Numbered from the stretch's first letter, positions 42,762 to 52,652 are shown. The stretch: DNA of 64,000 bases from Pelomonas sp963422775 (GCA_963422775.4 CAUJSJ030000184.1:1-64000), one strand, 5' to 3'. Notes: generated from the letters alone by a model not told the origin. Numbers and translations: made by a program.

Positions 42762-43568
42762 TCACATCGGCTTGAACAAATGGCCGAAGGCGCGGCTGAC
42801 GCGCAACGGCCGCTGCAGGCCGCGCATGGCGAGGCTGTAGTGGCCGTTCTCGTCGCGGGTGGCGCTGAGGATGGCGGTGCTGTTCACCATCACGCTGCGA
42901 TGGACCTGGATGAAGTCGGTCGAGTCGATCTGCGCCATCAGCTCACGCAGGCTCATGCGAACCAGCGCTTCGCCGGCCGGCGTCACGACGTTCACGTACT
43001 TCTCGGTGGCCTCGAAGCAGACCACGTCGGCCACCGGAATCATCCTCACGGTGTTGCCCACGCCAGCGCGAATAACCTTGATGCGTTCGCCCGGTTCGCC
43101 CTCGGGCTTGGCGATGGACTGCATCCGCTGCATCAGCGCTGCCATGTCACCGGCCTGGGGTGACGCTGCACGCTCCGCCAGGCGCGACTTCAACCGGTCC
43201 ACGCTTTGCTGCAAGCGTTCGGCCGTGGCGGGCTTGAGCAGGTAGTCCACTGCAGCGCGCTCGAACGCCGGAACGGCGAAGTTGTCGTAGGCCGTGATGA
43301 ACACGAACAGCGGCTCGGCCCGGTCATCGGGCCAGTCGTCGGCAACCACCTCGGCCACCTGGATCCCGGTGCGACCGGGCATCTTGATGTCGAGGAACAT
43401 CACATCGGGAAGCGCTTCCAGCGCCAGCTCGGTGGCCCGCAGACCGTCGTCAGCCACGCCGGCGATGCGAAGTTCCGGCCACACCTGCTCCAGCAGGCGG
43501 GTCAGGGTGCGCGCGAGAACGGGCTCGTCCTCGGCGATGACGGCAGTGGGTGGGCGGCTCGGGGTCAT
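42762..43568 (-). CDS. LytTR-type response regulator
   Basis: A 268-residue regulator. The receiver domain (about 8-125) has AEDEP, phospho-acceptor Asp in VMFLDIKMPGRTGIQVAE and Lys in YLLKPAT. A C-terminal LytTR DNA-binding domain (about 165-265) carries VCFEATEKYVNVVT and FIQVHRSVMVN. The ATG at 43568 follows GAGGAGA. It pairs with the histidine kinase encoded immediately upstream. Confidence 0.93.
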   Translation of the reverse strand: MTPSRPPTAVIAEDEPVLARTLTRLLEQVWPELRIAGVADDGLRATELALEALPDVMFLDIKMPGRTGIQVAEVVADDWPDDRAEPLFVFITAYDNFAVPAFERAAVDYLLKPATAERLQQSVDRLKSRLAERAASPQAGDMAALMQRMQSIAKPEGEPGERIKVIRAGVGNTVRMIPVADVVCFEATEKYVNVVTPAGEALVRMSLRELMAQIDSTDFIQVHRSVMVNSTAILSATRDENGHYSLAMRGLQRPLRVSRAFGHLFKPM

Positions 43569-43602
43569 GCAGGTCTCCTCGGCGTGCGACGAAGGGGCTC
43601 GT

Positions 43603-44673
43603 TCAGGACGGGATGAACACCACGGCGCAGACGCCGGTGGGGTCGCGGCGTTCGAGGCTGAGCCGCGCGGCGGGGCCATACAACACGCGCAGGCGGTCCC
43701 GCACGTGCTGAAGGCCGTAGCTGGCGTTGGCCGGGCGGGCCGTAGGGCCGTCGTCCTCGTCGGACGGCAGCCCCAGGCCGCTGTCGCTCACGCGGATCTC
43801 GATGCCTGCGGGCATGGCGCGCGCCACGACCTCGATGCTGCCGTGGCCGACCTTCGGCTCCAGGCCGTGCTTGATGGCGTTTTCAACCAGCGGCTGCAGC
43901 AGCATGGGCGGCACCTCGGTGCGCTCGAGTGCGGCCGGCAGTTCGAGCCGGTAGCTCAGGCGCGGGCCCATGCGCAGGGCCATGATGTCCAGGTAGGCGC
44001 GCAGTTGCGCGAACTCGCGGCTCAGCGCCACCGACTCGGTCTGAGAGGCGGCCAGCGCGCTGCGCAGGTAGACGATGAGCTGGTCGATCATCAACTCGGC
44101 GCGATCGACGTCCTCCCGCACCAGCGAACGTACATTGGCCATCGAGTTGAACAGCATGTGCGGGTCGAGTTGCGCCCGCAGCAGCCGGAGCTGGGCCTCG
44201 ACGGCGAGGCGCTGAGCCTCGGACCGTGCAGTCGCTTCCTTCGCCAGGGTTTCCCGGGTCGCGAAGTAATGCAGGGCGATACCGCCCACCAGCACGGTGA
44301 AGAGGATGGGGATCAGGCTGATCTGCTGGTGCCCCACCATGCGCGTCGGCTCGCCCAGCAAGATGAAGGCGAATTGGTGTCCGACGAAGTAGCCCGTCGG
44401 TATGGCGATCAGCCCGATGAGCAGCCAGCGCAGCGCGGGATTGAATCGATCGAACCGGCGCGAGCGCAGCAGAACATGCGCGCAGGCCATCAATGTCAGG
44501 CCGACGCACTCATGAAACACCAGCAGGCGCGGATAGGTCTCCAGGCCTGGAGCGATGAAAAACAGCAGTGTCGAAGCCAGCGCCCAGAAGGCCGCAGCGG
44601 CCGCGATGACCGGCAGCGCGCCCTTCAGCCTGTCGGGCCAGTAGTCGGCGATCGTGGGGGGTGACGAAGGCAT
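43603..44673 (-). CDS. LytS/YehU-type sensor histidine kinase
   Basis: A 356-residue kinase with four to five N-terminal helices (about 18-150). The His_kinase domain carries RLLRAQLDPHMLFNSMANVRSLV with the phospho-accepting His. A short GHKL ATPase follows (PLVENAIKHGLEP and SYGLQHVRDRL). I use the ATG at 44673; a TTG nine bases earlier is possible. It is 34 bases upstream of its LytTR partner. The signal is unknown. Confidence 0.9.
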   Translation of the reverse strand: MPSSPPTIADYWPDRLKGALPVIAAAAAFWALASTLLFFIAPGLETYPRLLVFHECVGLTLMACAHVLLRSRRFDRFNPALRWLLIGLIAIPTGYFVGHQFAFILLGEPTRMVGHQQISLIPILFTVLVGGIALHYFATRETLAKEATARSEAQRLAVEAQLRLLRAQLDPHMLFNSMANVRSLVREDVDRAELMIDQLIVYLRSALAASQTESVALSREFAQLRAYLDIMALRMGPRLSYRLELPAALERTEVPPMLLQPLVENAIKHGLEPKVGHGSIEVVARAMPAGIEIRVSDSGLGLPSDEDDGPTARPANASYGLQHVRDRLRVLYGPAARLSLERRDPTGVCAVVFIPS

Positions 44674-44833
44674 GGAGGGCAACGGTGTTGCGAATCGAAG
44701 GTGGCGAATCCGACTCTAGGGCCGGGGTGGTCCGTCGCCAAGCGGCGGCGAGGCGAACGCGCGGGCTTGTCCATGAACGGTCAATTCCTTCGACCCAACG
44801 GTCTGCGCGCGCGGGCGCCATCGCAGTTCGGGG

Positions 44834-45322
44834 CTACTGGATTGCGCTGCTCAATGACATGACAGCGCCGAGGCCGAGGCCGTAGGGAATGTGCGATAGC
44901 GGGCTGGCGAGCAAGGCGTTGGCGCCGCGTGGGCCACGCCGGCCGAACCAGCCCCAGCCGAATGCTGGCAGGAGCACGAGCCAGGGCAGCGCTGACGTGG
45001 CCAGGCCGAACAGCAGGCCGCTCAGGATGGGGGGCAAGGGCATGTCCACCAGCAGGAGAGCCACTGGGTAGATGAGCGCCACGCCGCCGCCGCCGATGAG
45101 GAAGTGGAAGGCCCACCCCAGGCCAGTCTCGCGTTGGAGCGACGGCGACGCCTGGATGTCGGCGTGGGCGAGGTGCCCGCGCGTCAAGCCAAGGAACCAG
45201 CGGCCGACCAGAGCGACCTTGACGCCGCTGCGGATGCCAGCCAAGGCCAACGCGCTTTCGGTGATGTCCATCAGGAGGGCACCAAAGATGCCACCGAGGA
45301 AGGCAAGAGCGAAGGTGTTCAT
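44834..45322 (-). CDS. DUF2938-family membrane protein
   Basis: A 162-residue protein with about four hydrophobic helices. The N-terminal helix FALAFLGGIFGALLMDITES and the loop GRWFLGLTRGHLAHADI are the DUF2938 pattern. The function is unknown. It lies 87 bases after the metallothionein-like gene on the same strand. Confidence 0.78.
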   Translation of the reverse strand: MNTFALAFLGGIFGALLMDITESALALAGIRSGVKVALVGRWFLGLTRGHLAHADIQASPSLQRETGLGWAFHFLIGGGGVALIYPVALLLVDMPLPPILSGLLFGLATSALPWLVLLPAFGWGWFGRRGPRGANALLASPLSHIPYGLGLGAVMSLSSAIQ

Positions 45323-45409
45323 GGAGGACTCGCGGAGTGTTGCGTGGCAAATGAGGCCTCGGGCGCCAGCGATGGTTTGCTCCCCGCCGGCACGGCCCTG
45401 AAGTGCGGC

Positions 45410-45574
45410 TCAGCTCTTGGCGCAGGTGCAGCCTGGGCCACATTGGCACTGCGGGCCGCAGGCACAGGCCGATTGGGTGTCGGTCTGTGCGGCGGGCTTC
45501 TGGCAGCCGCAGCTGCACGCGGCTCCAGGGCAGGTCGTGCAGGTGCAGGGGCTGGATTGATTGGTGTCGTTCAT
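45410..45574 (-). CDS. metallothionein-like cysteine-rich protein
   Basis: A 54-residue protein with 12 cysteines, arranged as CTCTTC, ACSCGC, ACACGPQC, QCGPGCTC, mostly CxC and CxxC pairs. There is no signal peptide. Such a composition suits cytoplasmic binding of Zn, Cd or Cu. The ATG at 45574 follows AAGGAAATC. No metal regulator is adjacent. The longer upstream open frame is not coding-like. Confidence 0.8.
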   Translation of the reverse strand: MNDTNQSSPCTCTTCPGAACSCGCQKPAAQTDTQSACACGPQCQCGPGCTCAKS

Positions 45575-46080
45575 GGTGATTTCCTTGGTGGCTCGATGAC
45601 GGGATGTCGTCGATGGCTTGACTCTGGGCGCGTTGAGTCGCCACTGACAGGCGTTTGCGACGAGCGGTCTGTGCATATGAGGGACCGGTTGCGCAGGTCG
45701 ACCGAAACGTCCAACGCTGGCGCCGAGCCCGGCTGAACCTTGCGATGCTTCGACGCGGACCTTCGTGGGCCGCAAGCGCTCAACGCCGCCACCGCGACCG
45801 ACAGCTCTTGCTGGTCAGCGTGCCGTGGGTTTCACAAACTTCGATGGAGCCGCGACTGGTGAGTGCGCGAGAACGCGATTCGAAGCTTGCGTGTGCGGCC
45901 GCTCACGCCTGCGCCGCCGGGGGCACGGTGGCCCCGCGCACTGCTCGACGACCAGTAGCGGCAGCAGCAGTCATGGAGCCGCCATATCTGGGTGCTGGCA
46001 CTCGGCCTTGACCTGCCTTTCGACCAGTGCTGTGCGGCCGCTGACCGTCAAGTGCGTGAACGAGCGGCTCATACTCCTGC
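45575..46080. other. 506-base region without a recognised gene
   Basis: Neither strand shows a convincing gene, RNA or repeat between the metallothionein-like gene and the endonuclease V homologue. Several open frames exist, but none resembles a protein family. Confidence 0.4.
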
Positions 46081-46581
46081 ATGAAACTCGTAGTCGCTGT
46101 TCATTTCCATGGCACGCAGGCGAATGCCGCCGCCGCAGCTTTCGACGCCTGGGACGCCGCGGAAGCGACGAAGACTTACGTCTCGCGCATCGCCCACGTC
46201 GAGAAGGCCGTTCGAGGGGAGCTCGACCTTCGAGAACTGCCCTGCGTGATGCAGCTGTTGCGCGAGCACAGCCTGGAGCCTGAGCTCATCCTGGTGGACG
46301 GCTTTGTGCATCTTGATGCCGACGAAACGCCGGGCCTCGGCCAGCACCTGTATCAAGCGCTGGGCGGTAAGGTGCCCATCGTCGGTGTTTCGAAAAGGCG
46401 CCTGCCGGGCCTGCCGGCGCAGTTCGAGGTGATGCGAGAAGAGGAAGCGCCGCCGCTGTGGGTGACGTGCGCGGGCATCGACATTGGCGCTGCCAAGGCG
46501 CGACTGCGTTCAATGCATGGCAGGAAGCGTGCCCCGACGCTCATGAAGCTCGCAGCTCGCCTGGCCAAGAACATCGATTGA
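46081..46581 (+). CDS. endonuclease V homologue with altered catalytic residue
   Basis: A 166-residue protein of the short endonuclease V type, which cleaves near deoxyinosine in DNA. The motif RELPCVMQLL supplies the conserved Glu. LVDGFVHLDADETPGLGQHLYQAL supplies the second Asp, and PIVGVSKRRL is the conserved Lys region. The first catalytic Asp expected in the opening strand (VDV) is Ala6 here (codon GCT), so activity may be reduced or lost. Family membership is clear; activity is uncertain. Confidence 0.75.
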   Translation: MKLVVAVHFHGTQANAAAAAFDAWDAAEATKTYVSRIAHVEKAVRGELDLRELPCVMQLLREHSLEPELILVDGFVHLDADETPGLGQHLYQALGGKVPIVGVSKRRLPGLPAQFEVMREEEAPPLWVTCAGIDIGAAKARLRSMHGRKRAPTLMKLAARLAKNID

Positions 46582-46662
46582 TTCCCAGCCGCAATGGTTC
46601 GGGGGTGCACCGCGACCGCCGGCTGGGCAAGGCGGACAACGCGGACAACGCGCGAACCGATT

Positions 46663-47652
<990 letters not shown>

Positions 47653-47684
47653 GCCCGCATCTTGCCGGTGCTGGCTTGGCCTCG

Positions 47685-48551
47685 TCAGCCGGGGGCTTTG
47701 CGCAGATGTGATTGGAGCCAGGGCAGCAGGCGCGCCTCGTAGGCCTTGGCATCGAAGCTGTGCAGGTCCTGGTGGGCTGCACCGGGCACCGGCCACAGCG
47801 TCTTGGGCTGCGGGGCCGCGGCGAATAGCTGTTCCGTCTCGACCCAGCGCGTGGACCGGTCCTCGGTGCCCGAGGCCACCAGCAGCGGCGCGCGGCAACT
47901 GGCGATGGCGTGGATGGGCCGCAGGTCCTGCGCGCTGAAGCCCAGCCGCAGGGGGATCTGCAAAAGCAGCAGCGGCGCGGCCCAGATGCCGGCCGGGCCC
48001 AGGCGCGTCACCAGGCGGTCCTGCACCGCGTCGGTGATGGTCGGGTAGACGGACTCCAGCACCAGCGCGTCCAGCTCGGCCTGGCGCTCGGCGAACAGCA
48101 GCGAGGCGCCGCCCAGCGACACGCCCAGGCCGGCGAGCTTCTCGCCCGGTGCTCGCGTGCGCAGCCAGCCCAGCGCCGCCTGCACGCCCAGCGCCTCGCG
48201 GCGGCCGAAGGTGATCCGTTCGCCGCTGCTCTCACCGTGCGAGGGCAGGTCGATCAGCAGGCTGCCCATGCCCTCGCCCTGCAGCCAGCGGGCGCGTTCC
48301 AGCATCTGCAGGCGGTTGCTGCGCACGCCGTGCAAAAGTAGCACGGCGCCTTCGCCGGCGCGGCCGGGCAGGAACCAGCCGCTGACCTGCTGGCCGTCGC
48401 CGTAGGGGATGCTGACCGTCTCGGCCACAAGGCCGGGCGGCGGCGGGCCGATGGGGGCGCGGGCCGGCCGGGTCAGCAGTTCGCCCGCGGCCAGGCTCAG
48501 CAGCAGCGTGCCGGCGGCCAGTGCAAAGCCGGCGATGAAGAGTCGACGCAT
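47685..48551 (-). CDS. membrane-anchored alpha/beta hydrolase
   Basis: A 288-residue protein with an N-terminal hydrophobic segment (about 3-24, signal or anchor). The hydrolase core has GAVLLLHGVRSNRLQM, LLIDLPSHGESSG, the nucleophile elbow GVSLGGAS, and late Asp and His near SGTEDRST and GAAHQDLHSF. It is related to BEM46/YfhR-like proteins. The substrate is unknown. Confidence 0.85.
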   Translation of the reverse strand: MRRLFIAGFALAAGTLLLSLAAGELLTRPARAPIGPPPPGLVAETVSIPYGDGQQVSGWFLPGRAGEGAVLLLHGVRSNRLQMLERARWLQGEGMGSLLIDLPSHGESSGERITFGRREALGVQAALGWLRTRAPGEKLAGLGVSLGGASLLFAERQAELDALVLESVYPTITDAVQDRLVTRLGPAGIWAAPLLLLQIPLRLGFSAQDLRPIHAIASCRAPLLVASGTEDRSTRWVETEQLFAAAPQPKTLWPVPGAAHQDLHSFDAKAYEARLLPWLQSHLRKAPG

Positions 48552-48588
48552 GCCGGCATGATCGCCTGTCCTGGCGGCCGGCGACGGG

Positions 48589-49140
48589 TCAGAGTTCCAG
48601 CATCGCGCGCACCAGTTGAGCGCCGCCGGCATGGGTGCGCAGCCGCATGCCGAACTCCCGCATCAGCGCGAGCATGCGGCGGTTCTCGGCCAGCACGTCG
48701 CCGAACAGCTCCCGCACACCCTGGTGCCGCGCCTGGGCGATGAGATGGGCCACGAGGCGCCGGCCCAGGCCGCGGCCTTGCCAGTCGTCGGCCACAGCCA
48801 GCGCAAACTCGGCCACCGCCGGGCGCTGCGGGTCGCAGACGAAGCGCGCGTCGGCAATGACGATGGCCCCGGCCGGCGCCGGCAGCTCGACGACCCAGGC
48901 GCGGTGCAGCCGCTGGTCCACGTCGGTCAGCAGCTTCAGCAGCGCAGGGCTCAGCTCGCGCAGGCCGAAGTGGAAGCGCTGGTGGCGCGAGCCCAGCGAC
49001 AGGCCGTTGAAGAAGGTCTTTTCAGCGCAGACATCGCCGGGCGCCAGCGGGCGCAGGCGGGCGATGTGGCCGCCGGGCAAGTGCCAGTCCTGCGTAGCCG
49101 CCGGGGCCGCGACGATGGCGGAGGCCAGATCGGTTGTCAC
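48589..49140 (-). CDS. GNAT-family N-acetyltransferase
   Basis: A 183-residue acetyltransferase starting at the GTG at 49140, which overlaps the DUF2917 stop. The acetyl-CoA-binding motif A is DDWQGRGLGRRLVAHLIAQAR (about 118-138). VLAENRRMLALMREFGMRL matches the end of the fold. The substrate is unknown. It resembles the GNAT domain appended to acyl-CoA synthetases in other proteins. Confidence 0.88.
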   Translation of the reverse strand: MTTDLASAIVAAPAATQDWHLPGGHIARLRPLAPGDVCAEKTFFNGLSLGSRHQRFHFGLRELSPALLKLLTDVDQRLHRAWVVELPAPAGAIVIADARFVCDPQRPAVAEFALAVADDWQGRGLGRRLVAHLIAQARHQGVRELFGDVLAENRRMLALMREFGMRLRTHAGGAQLVRAMLEL

Positions 49141-49388
49141 GCCCGCACCTCGGCGGCGGGCCGCAGGTCCAGCACGGCAGGGCCGCTCAGCGCGCTCACG
49201 GTCACGCCCTCGTCGCTCTGCACGGTGAAGCACTGGCCCGGCTCCAGCACGATGTCGCGCGTGTCGTGGTCCACGGTGATCCACAGCGTGCCGGCGGCGC
49301 TGCACAGATGCGTGGCGCGGGCTTCGGGCAGGCGCGAGGTCTGGCCGCGTTGCAACAGCAGCCGGGTGTGGGGGACGTCGATCAGCAT
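49137..49388 (-). CDS. DUF2917 family protein
   Basis: An 83-residue protein with the DUF2917 pattern: LLLQRGQTSRL, GTLWITVDHDTRDIVLEPGQCFTV and a C-terminal VSALSGPAVLDLR. It forms a small beta-rich fold of unknown role. The ATG at 49388 is divergent from the LysR gene, and an inverted repeat lies between them. Confidence 0.85.
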   Translation of the reverse strand: MLIDVPHTRLLLQRGQTSRLPEARATHLCSAAGTLWITVDHDTRDIVLEPGQCFTVQSDEGVTVSALSGPAVLDLRPAAEVRA

Positions 49389-49421
49389 GGTGTGCTCCTC
49401 GGGCGGCGCCGTGCGGTGGTG

Positions 49422-49440
49422 GCATGCCGGGTTGGCATGC
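49422..49440. promoter_or_regulatory. LysR-type operator candidate between DUF2917 and lysR-type genes
   Basis: GCATGCC-GGGTT-GGCATGC has perfect seven-base arms. It lies 44 bases upstream of the LysR start and 34 bases upstream of the DUF2917 start, a typical place for a LysR site. Confidence 0.55.
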
Positions 49441-49483
49441 TTGCGTCGGGGCCGTCTGGCGCGGATAGTGAGGTTTCTACGCC

Positions 49484-50455
49484 ATGCCGACAAACGATGA
49501 TTCGGAAGGCTTCGCATTCCTTCAGCGCATGTCAACCAAACCCGTCGACCGTCTTCCGCCGCTGCAGCTGCTGGCCGCCTTCGAGGCCGCTGCGCGGCAC
49601 CTGAGCTTCACGCAGGCTGCCGCCGAGCGCTTCGTCACGCAGTCGGCCATGAGCCGGCAGATGCGCGCACTGGAGGAGGAACTGGGCGTCACCCTCTTCG
49701 AGCGCCGCCACCGCGCGCTGGCCCTCACCGAGGACGGCCAGCGCCTGCACGCCGCCTGTTCGGCCGCGCTGAACACGCTGCGCGTGGCCGTTCGCACGGT
49801 GCGCGAGCCGCACCAGCGCCAGGTACTGGCGCTGACGACGACGCCCGGCTTCGCGTCGCTGTGGCTGATTCCGCGCCTGACCGGCTTCACGCGCGCCCAT
49901 CCGGGCATCGACGTGCGGCTGGACGCCGGCCTGGGCAACCGCAACCTCGCCAGTGAAGGCTTCGATCTCGCCATTCGCTACAGCCCCATCGGCGCCGGCC
50001 AGGGCAAGCAGCTGTTTGCCGAAGCCATGCTGCCCGTCTGCAGCCCGCGCCTGGTGGGCGAGCTGGGCCTGCCGCTGCGCGAGCCGGCGGACCTGGCCCG
50101 CCACACGCTGCTGCACCTGGCCATGGACGGCGACAGTGCCGGCATGCCGGCCGAGTGGGAACCCTGGCTCAGCGCCTGGGGCCTGGCCGACCTGCGGCCG
50201 GCGGCGCGGCTGAGCTTTTCGAGCTATTCCGAGGCGATTGCCGCGGCGATTGCGGGGCAGGGCGTGGCGCTGGGGCGGCGGCCGCTGGTGGACGCACTGC
50301 TGGCCAGCGGCCAGCTCGTCACGCCGTTCGACGCCGGCATCGCTTCAGCGCGGGCGTATCGGCTCATCGTGGATCCGGCCGCGAAGTCACGGCCTGCGGT
50401 CAAGGCGTTCGAGCAGTGGCTGCTGGCGCAGTGCGCGGCGCCAGCGGTTGAGTAG
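49484..50455 (+). CDS. LysR-family transcriptional regulator (GcvA-like)
   Basis: A 323-residue regulator (307 if the ATG at 49529 is used, which fits family length better). The helix-turn-helix is in LSFTQAAAERFVTQSAMSRQMRALEEELGVTLF. The effector domain runs to the C-terminus, with LALTTTPGFASLWLIPRL and DLAIRYSPIG, typical of the GcvA group. It is divergent from DUF2917-GNAT, its likely targets. Confidence 0.9.
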   Translation: MPTNDDSEGFAFLQRMSTKPVDRLPPLQLLAAFEAAARHLSFTQAAAERFVTQSAMSRQMRALEEELGVTLFERRHRALALTEDGQRLHAACSAALNTLRVAVRTVREPHQRQVLALTTTPGFASLWLIPRLTGFTRAHPGIDVRLDAGLGNRNLASEGFDLAIRYSPIGAGQGKQLFAEAMLPVCSPRLVGELGLPLREPADLARHTLLHLAMDGDSAGMPAEWEPWLSAWGLADLRPAARLSFSSYSEAIAAAIAGQGVALGRRPLVDALLASGQLVTPFDAGIASARAYRLIVDPAAKSRPAVKAFEQWLLAQCAAPAVE

Positions 50456-50457
50456 CC

Positions 50458-51171
50458 TCAGCCCGCCAGCCCGGCGTAGACATTTTGCACGTCGTCGTTG
50501 GCATCCAGCGCGGCCAGAAAGCTCTCCACCTCCTCCAACTGCTCGGCGTTCAGGCTGCCCGGGTCGATCGGGTTCTTCGGCCGGTAGCCCAGCTTGGCGC
50601 TCAGGACCGTGAAGCCCTGGGCGGGCAGGGCGCGGCTGACCAGGTCGAGGTCCGTGGGGTCGGTGAGGAACACGGTGATGCCATCTTCATCGGCCGGCAG
50701 CAGGTCCTGCGCGCCGGCCTCGATGGCGGCGGTGTCCGCATCGGCCCCGGGCGTGGTGGGTTCGGCTTCGATCATGCCAAGGTGATCGAAATCCCAGCCC
50801 ACCGAGCCGGCCGTGCCCAGCTGACCCTTGCGGAACAGCACGCGCATGTCCGACGCCGCGCGGTTCACGTTGTCCGTCAGCACCTCCACCATCACCGGCA
50901 CGCGGTGCGGCGCAAAGCCCTCGTAGATGGCCTGCTCGAAGTGGACGACTTCCCCGGTCAGCCCGGCGCCCTTCTTGATGGCGCGGTCCAGCGTCTCCTT
51001 GGGCATGGACACCTTGCGGGCCTGCTCCACCACCAGCCGCAGCCGCGCGTTGTCCTTGGGGTCAGCGCCGTGGCGCGCGGCAATCATGATGTCCTTGGAC
51101 AGCTTGCCGAACAGCCGTCCCTTGGCATTGGCGGCGATGTCTTTGTGTTTGGCTTTCCATTGCGCGCCCAT
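50458..51171 (-). CDS. YebC/PmpR-family transcriptional regulator or translation factor
   Basis: A 237-residue YebC-family protein. It starts MGAQWKAKHKDIAANAKGRLFGKLSKDIMIAARHG; KHKD replaces the more common KRKD/HK pattern. The motif MPKETLDRAIKKGAG and the EGFAPHRVPVMVEVLTDNVNR stretch are also seen. It may act at polyproline translation or as a DNA-binding regulator, as described for YebC proteins. It converges on the LysR gene with a 2-base gap. Confidence 0.92.
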   Translation of the reverse strand: MGAQWKAKHKDIAANAKGRLFGKLSKDIMIAARHGADPKDNARLRLVVEQARKVSMPKETLDRAIKKGAGLTGEVVHFEQAIYEGFAPHRVPVMVEVLTDNVNRAASDMRVLFRKGQLGTAGSVGWDFDHLGMIEAEPTTPGADADTAAIEAGAQDLLPADEDGITVFLTDPTDLDLVSRALPAQGFTVLSAKLGYRPKNPIDPGSLNAEQLEEVESFLAALDANDDVQNVYAGLAG

Positions 51172-51256
51172 GGGGTGTCCGTTTGTCTGTTGATTGAACC
51201 TGGCGCGGCCTGGGCGCGTCGGGCAGGGGCACTACTTTACGGGGTGCACTTCTCGG

Positions 51257-51559
51257 CTATTCATCGAGCCAGCGAATGCTCAAACCGATACCGGGAGCCG
51301 TGCGAGCGCCGGCCATCGCCGCTTCCATTGACGAGTAGGCGCCGCCACCGGCGTTGAACAGGCCGCGCTGGGTGGTTGAGCCGAATTGCACGTAGAACGT
51401 CTCGCGTATCTGATCGTTTTGAGCGTCGGGCGGATCTTCCCAATCGCCGGTGCCATATTGAATGGGACTTCGGATGATTCGGATGTCGCACTCCACCTCC
51501 CCGGCGTAGATGAAAACGCCTTTTTTGACGACAGTTTCGTTGGGCTGGAGTTTTTCCAT
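51257..51559 (-). CDS. hypothetical protein downstream of the HtrA-like protease
   Basis: A 100-residue protein that I do not recognise. It begins MEKLQPNETVVKKGVFIYAGEVECDIRII and ends in LSIRWLDE. The ribosome site GAGGTCTTT precedes the ATG at 51559, which lies seven bases after the protease stop. It has no signal peptide or membrane helix and looks beta-rich. Co-transcription with the protease is likely. Confidence 0.6.
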   Translation of the reverse strand: MEKLQPNETVVKKGVFIYAGEVECDIRIIRSPIQYGTGDWEDPPDAQNDQIRETFYVQFGSTTQRGLFNAGGGAYSSMEAAMAGARTAPGIGLSIRWLDE

Positions 51560-51566
51560 AAAGACC

Positions 51567-52652
51567 TCAGTCCGAACTGCCCAACGTCGCCGGGACCTTC
51601 CGCGCCTGCCCCGCACGCCACACCGTCAAGGTTACCTTCTCGCCGATCTGCCGTGTCTCCAGCAGCGACAGCATGTCGTCCAGGTCAGCCACCGCCTGGC
51701 CGTCGACGGCGGTGATGACGTCGCCCTGCACGATGCGCCCGCTGCGGTCGCGGCCGAAGGGCTTGAGGCCGGCGGCGGCGGCCGGGCTGTTGTCGGCCAC
51801 GTTGACGAGCAGCACGCCCTTGGGCGCGCCCAGCGCCTGCGCCAGATTGGCCGGGCCGGACGTCACGCCCAGCGCCGGCCGGATGAAACGCCCGTCACGG
51901 ATCAGCCGCGGCACGATGCGGTTGACCTCGTCGACCGGGATCGCAAACCCGATCCCCGCGCTCGCCCCGCTCGGGCTGTAAATCGCCGTGTTGACGCCGA
52001 TCAGCCGCCCCGCCGAGTCCAGCAGCGGACCGCCCGAGTTGCCCGGGTTGATGGCCGCATCGGTCTGGATGGCGCCCTTGATCGTGCGCCGCGTGACGGA
52101 CTCGATCTCGCGGTTCAGCGCCGAGACGATGCCGGTGGTCAGCGTCTGGTCCAGCCCGAAGGGGTTGCCGATGGCGTAGACCTTCTGGCCCACCTGCAGT
52201 TCACGGCTGGTGCCGATCTGGATGGCCGGCAGCTTGTCGCGCGGTGCCTCGATGCGCAGCACGGCAAGGTCGCGGTCGGGGAAGGCGCCCACCAACCTGG
52301 CCGGGAAGCTGCTCTGGTCGCTCAGCGTGACCGTGGCACGGTCGCCACCCTGGATGACGTGGAAGTTGGTGACGATGTGGCCCGTGTCGTCCCAGACGAA
52401 GCCGGTGCCCGTGCCGCTGGGCTGCTCGCTGGTTCTCAGAGAAAAGAAGTCGCGCTGCACGGAGAGCGTGGTGATGTGCACGACGGAGGGCGACACGCGC
52501 TTGAACACGCCGATGTTGTTCATCTCCTCGGCATCCAGCGCGCCGCGGGTGTTGACGGCGCGGGGCTGGGCCGGCGTCTTGGCCGATGCCAGGCCGAGCA
52601 GGGCGGCGGCGAGCAGGGCGGCGGGGGCGAAGCGAAGCAGGGCGGGGGCCAT
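51567..52652 (-). CDS. HtrA/DegP-like trypsin-type serine protease with one PDZ domain
   Basis: A 361-residue periplasmic protease with signal peptide (about 1-24). The catalytic triad is His in HIVTNFHVIQGG, Asp in DRDLAVLRI and Ser in PGNSGGPLLD. One PDZ domain follows (about 255-350). This fits the DegS/MucD-like S1C family. It probably degrades or senses misfolded envelope proteins. Confidence 0.92.
   Translation of the reverse strand: MAPALLRFAPAALLAAALLGLASAKTPAQPRAVNTRGALDAEEMNNIGVFKRVSPSVVHITTLSVQRDFFSLRTSEQPSGTGTGFVWDDTGHIVTNFHVIQGGDRATVTLSDQSSFPARLVGAFPDRDLAVLRIEAPRDKLPAIQIGTSRELQVGQKVYAIGNPFGLDQTLTTGIVSALNREIESVTRRTIKGAIQTDAAINPGNSGGPLLDSAGRLIGVNTAIYSPSGASAGIGFAIPVDEVNRIVPRLIRDGRFIRPALGVTSGPANLAQALGAPKGVLLVNVADNSPAAAAGLKPFGRDRSGRIVQGDVITAVDGQAVADLDDMLSLLETRQIGEKVTLTVWRAGQARKVPATLGSSD

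Noticed and set aside
45575..46080. Several open frames on both strands in the 506-base gap
   Set aside because: None has a good ribosome site, family motif or codon pattern like the neighbouring genes.
46630..46652. Short tandem repeat GCGGACAAC x2 near the endonuclease V stop
   Set aside because: Only two nine-base units; too short to be meaningful.
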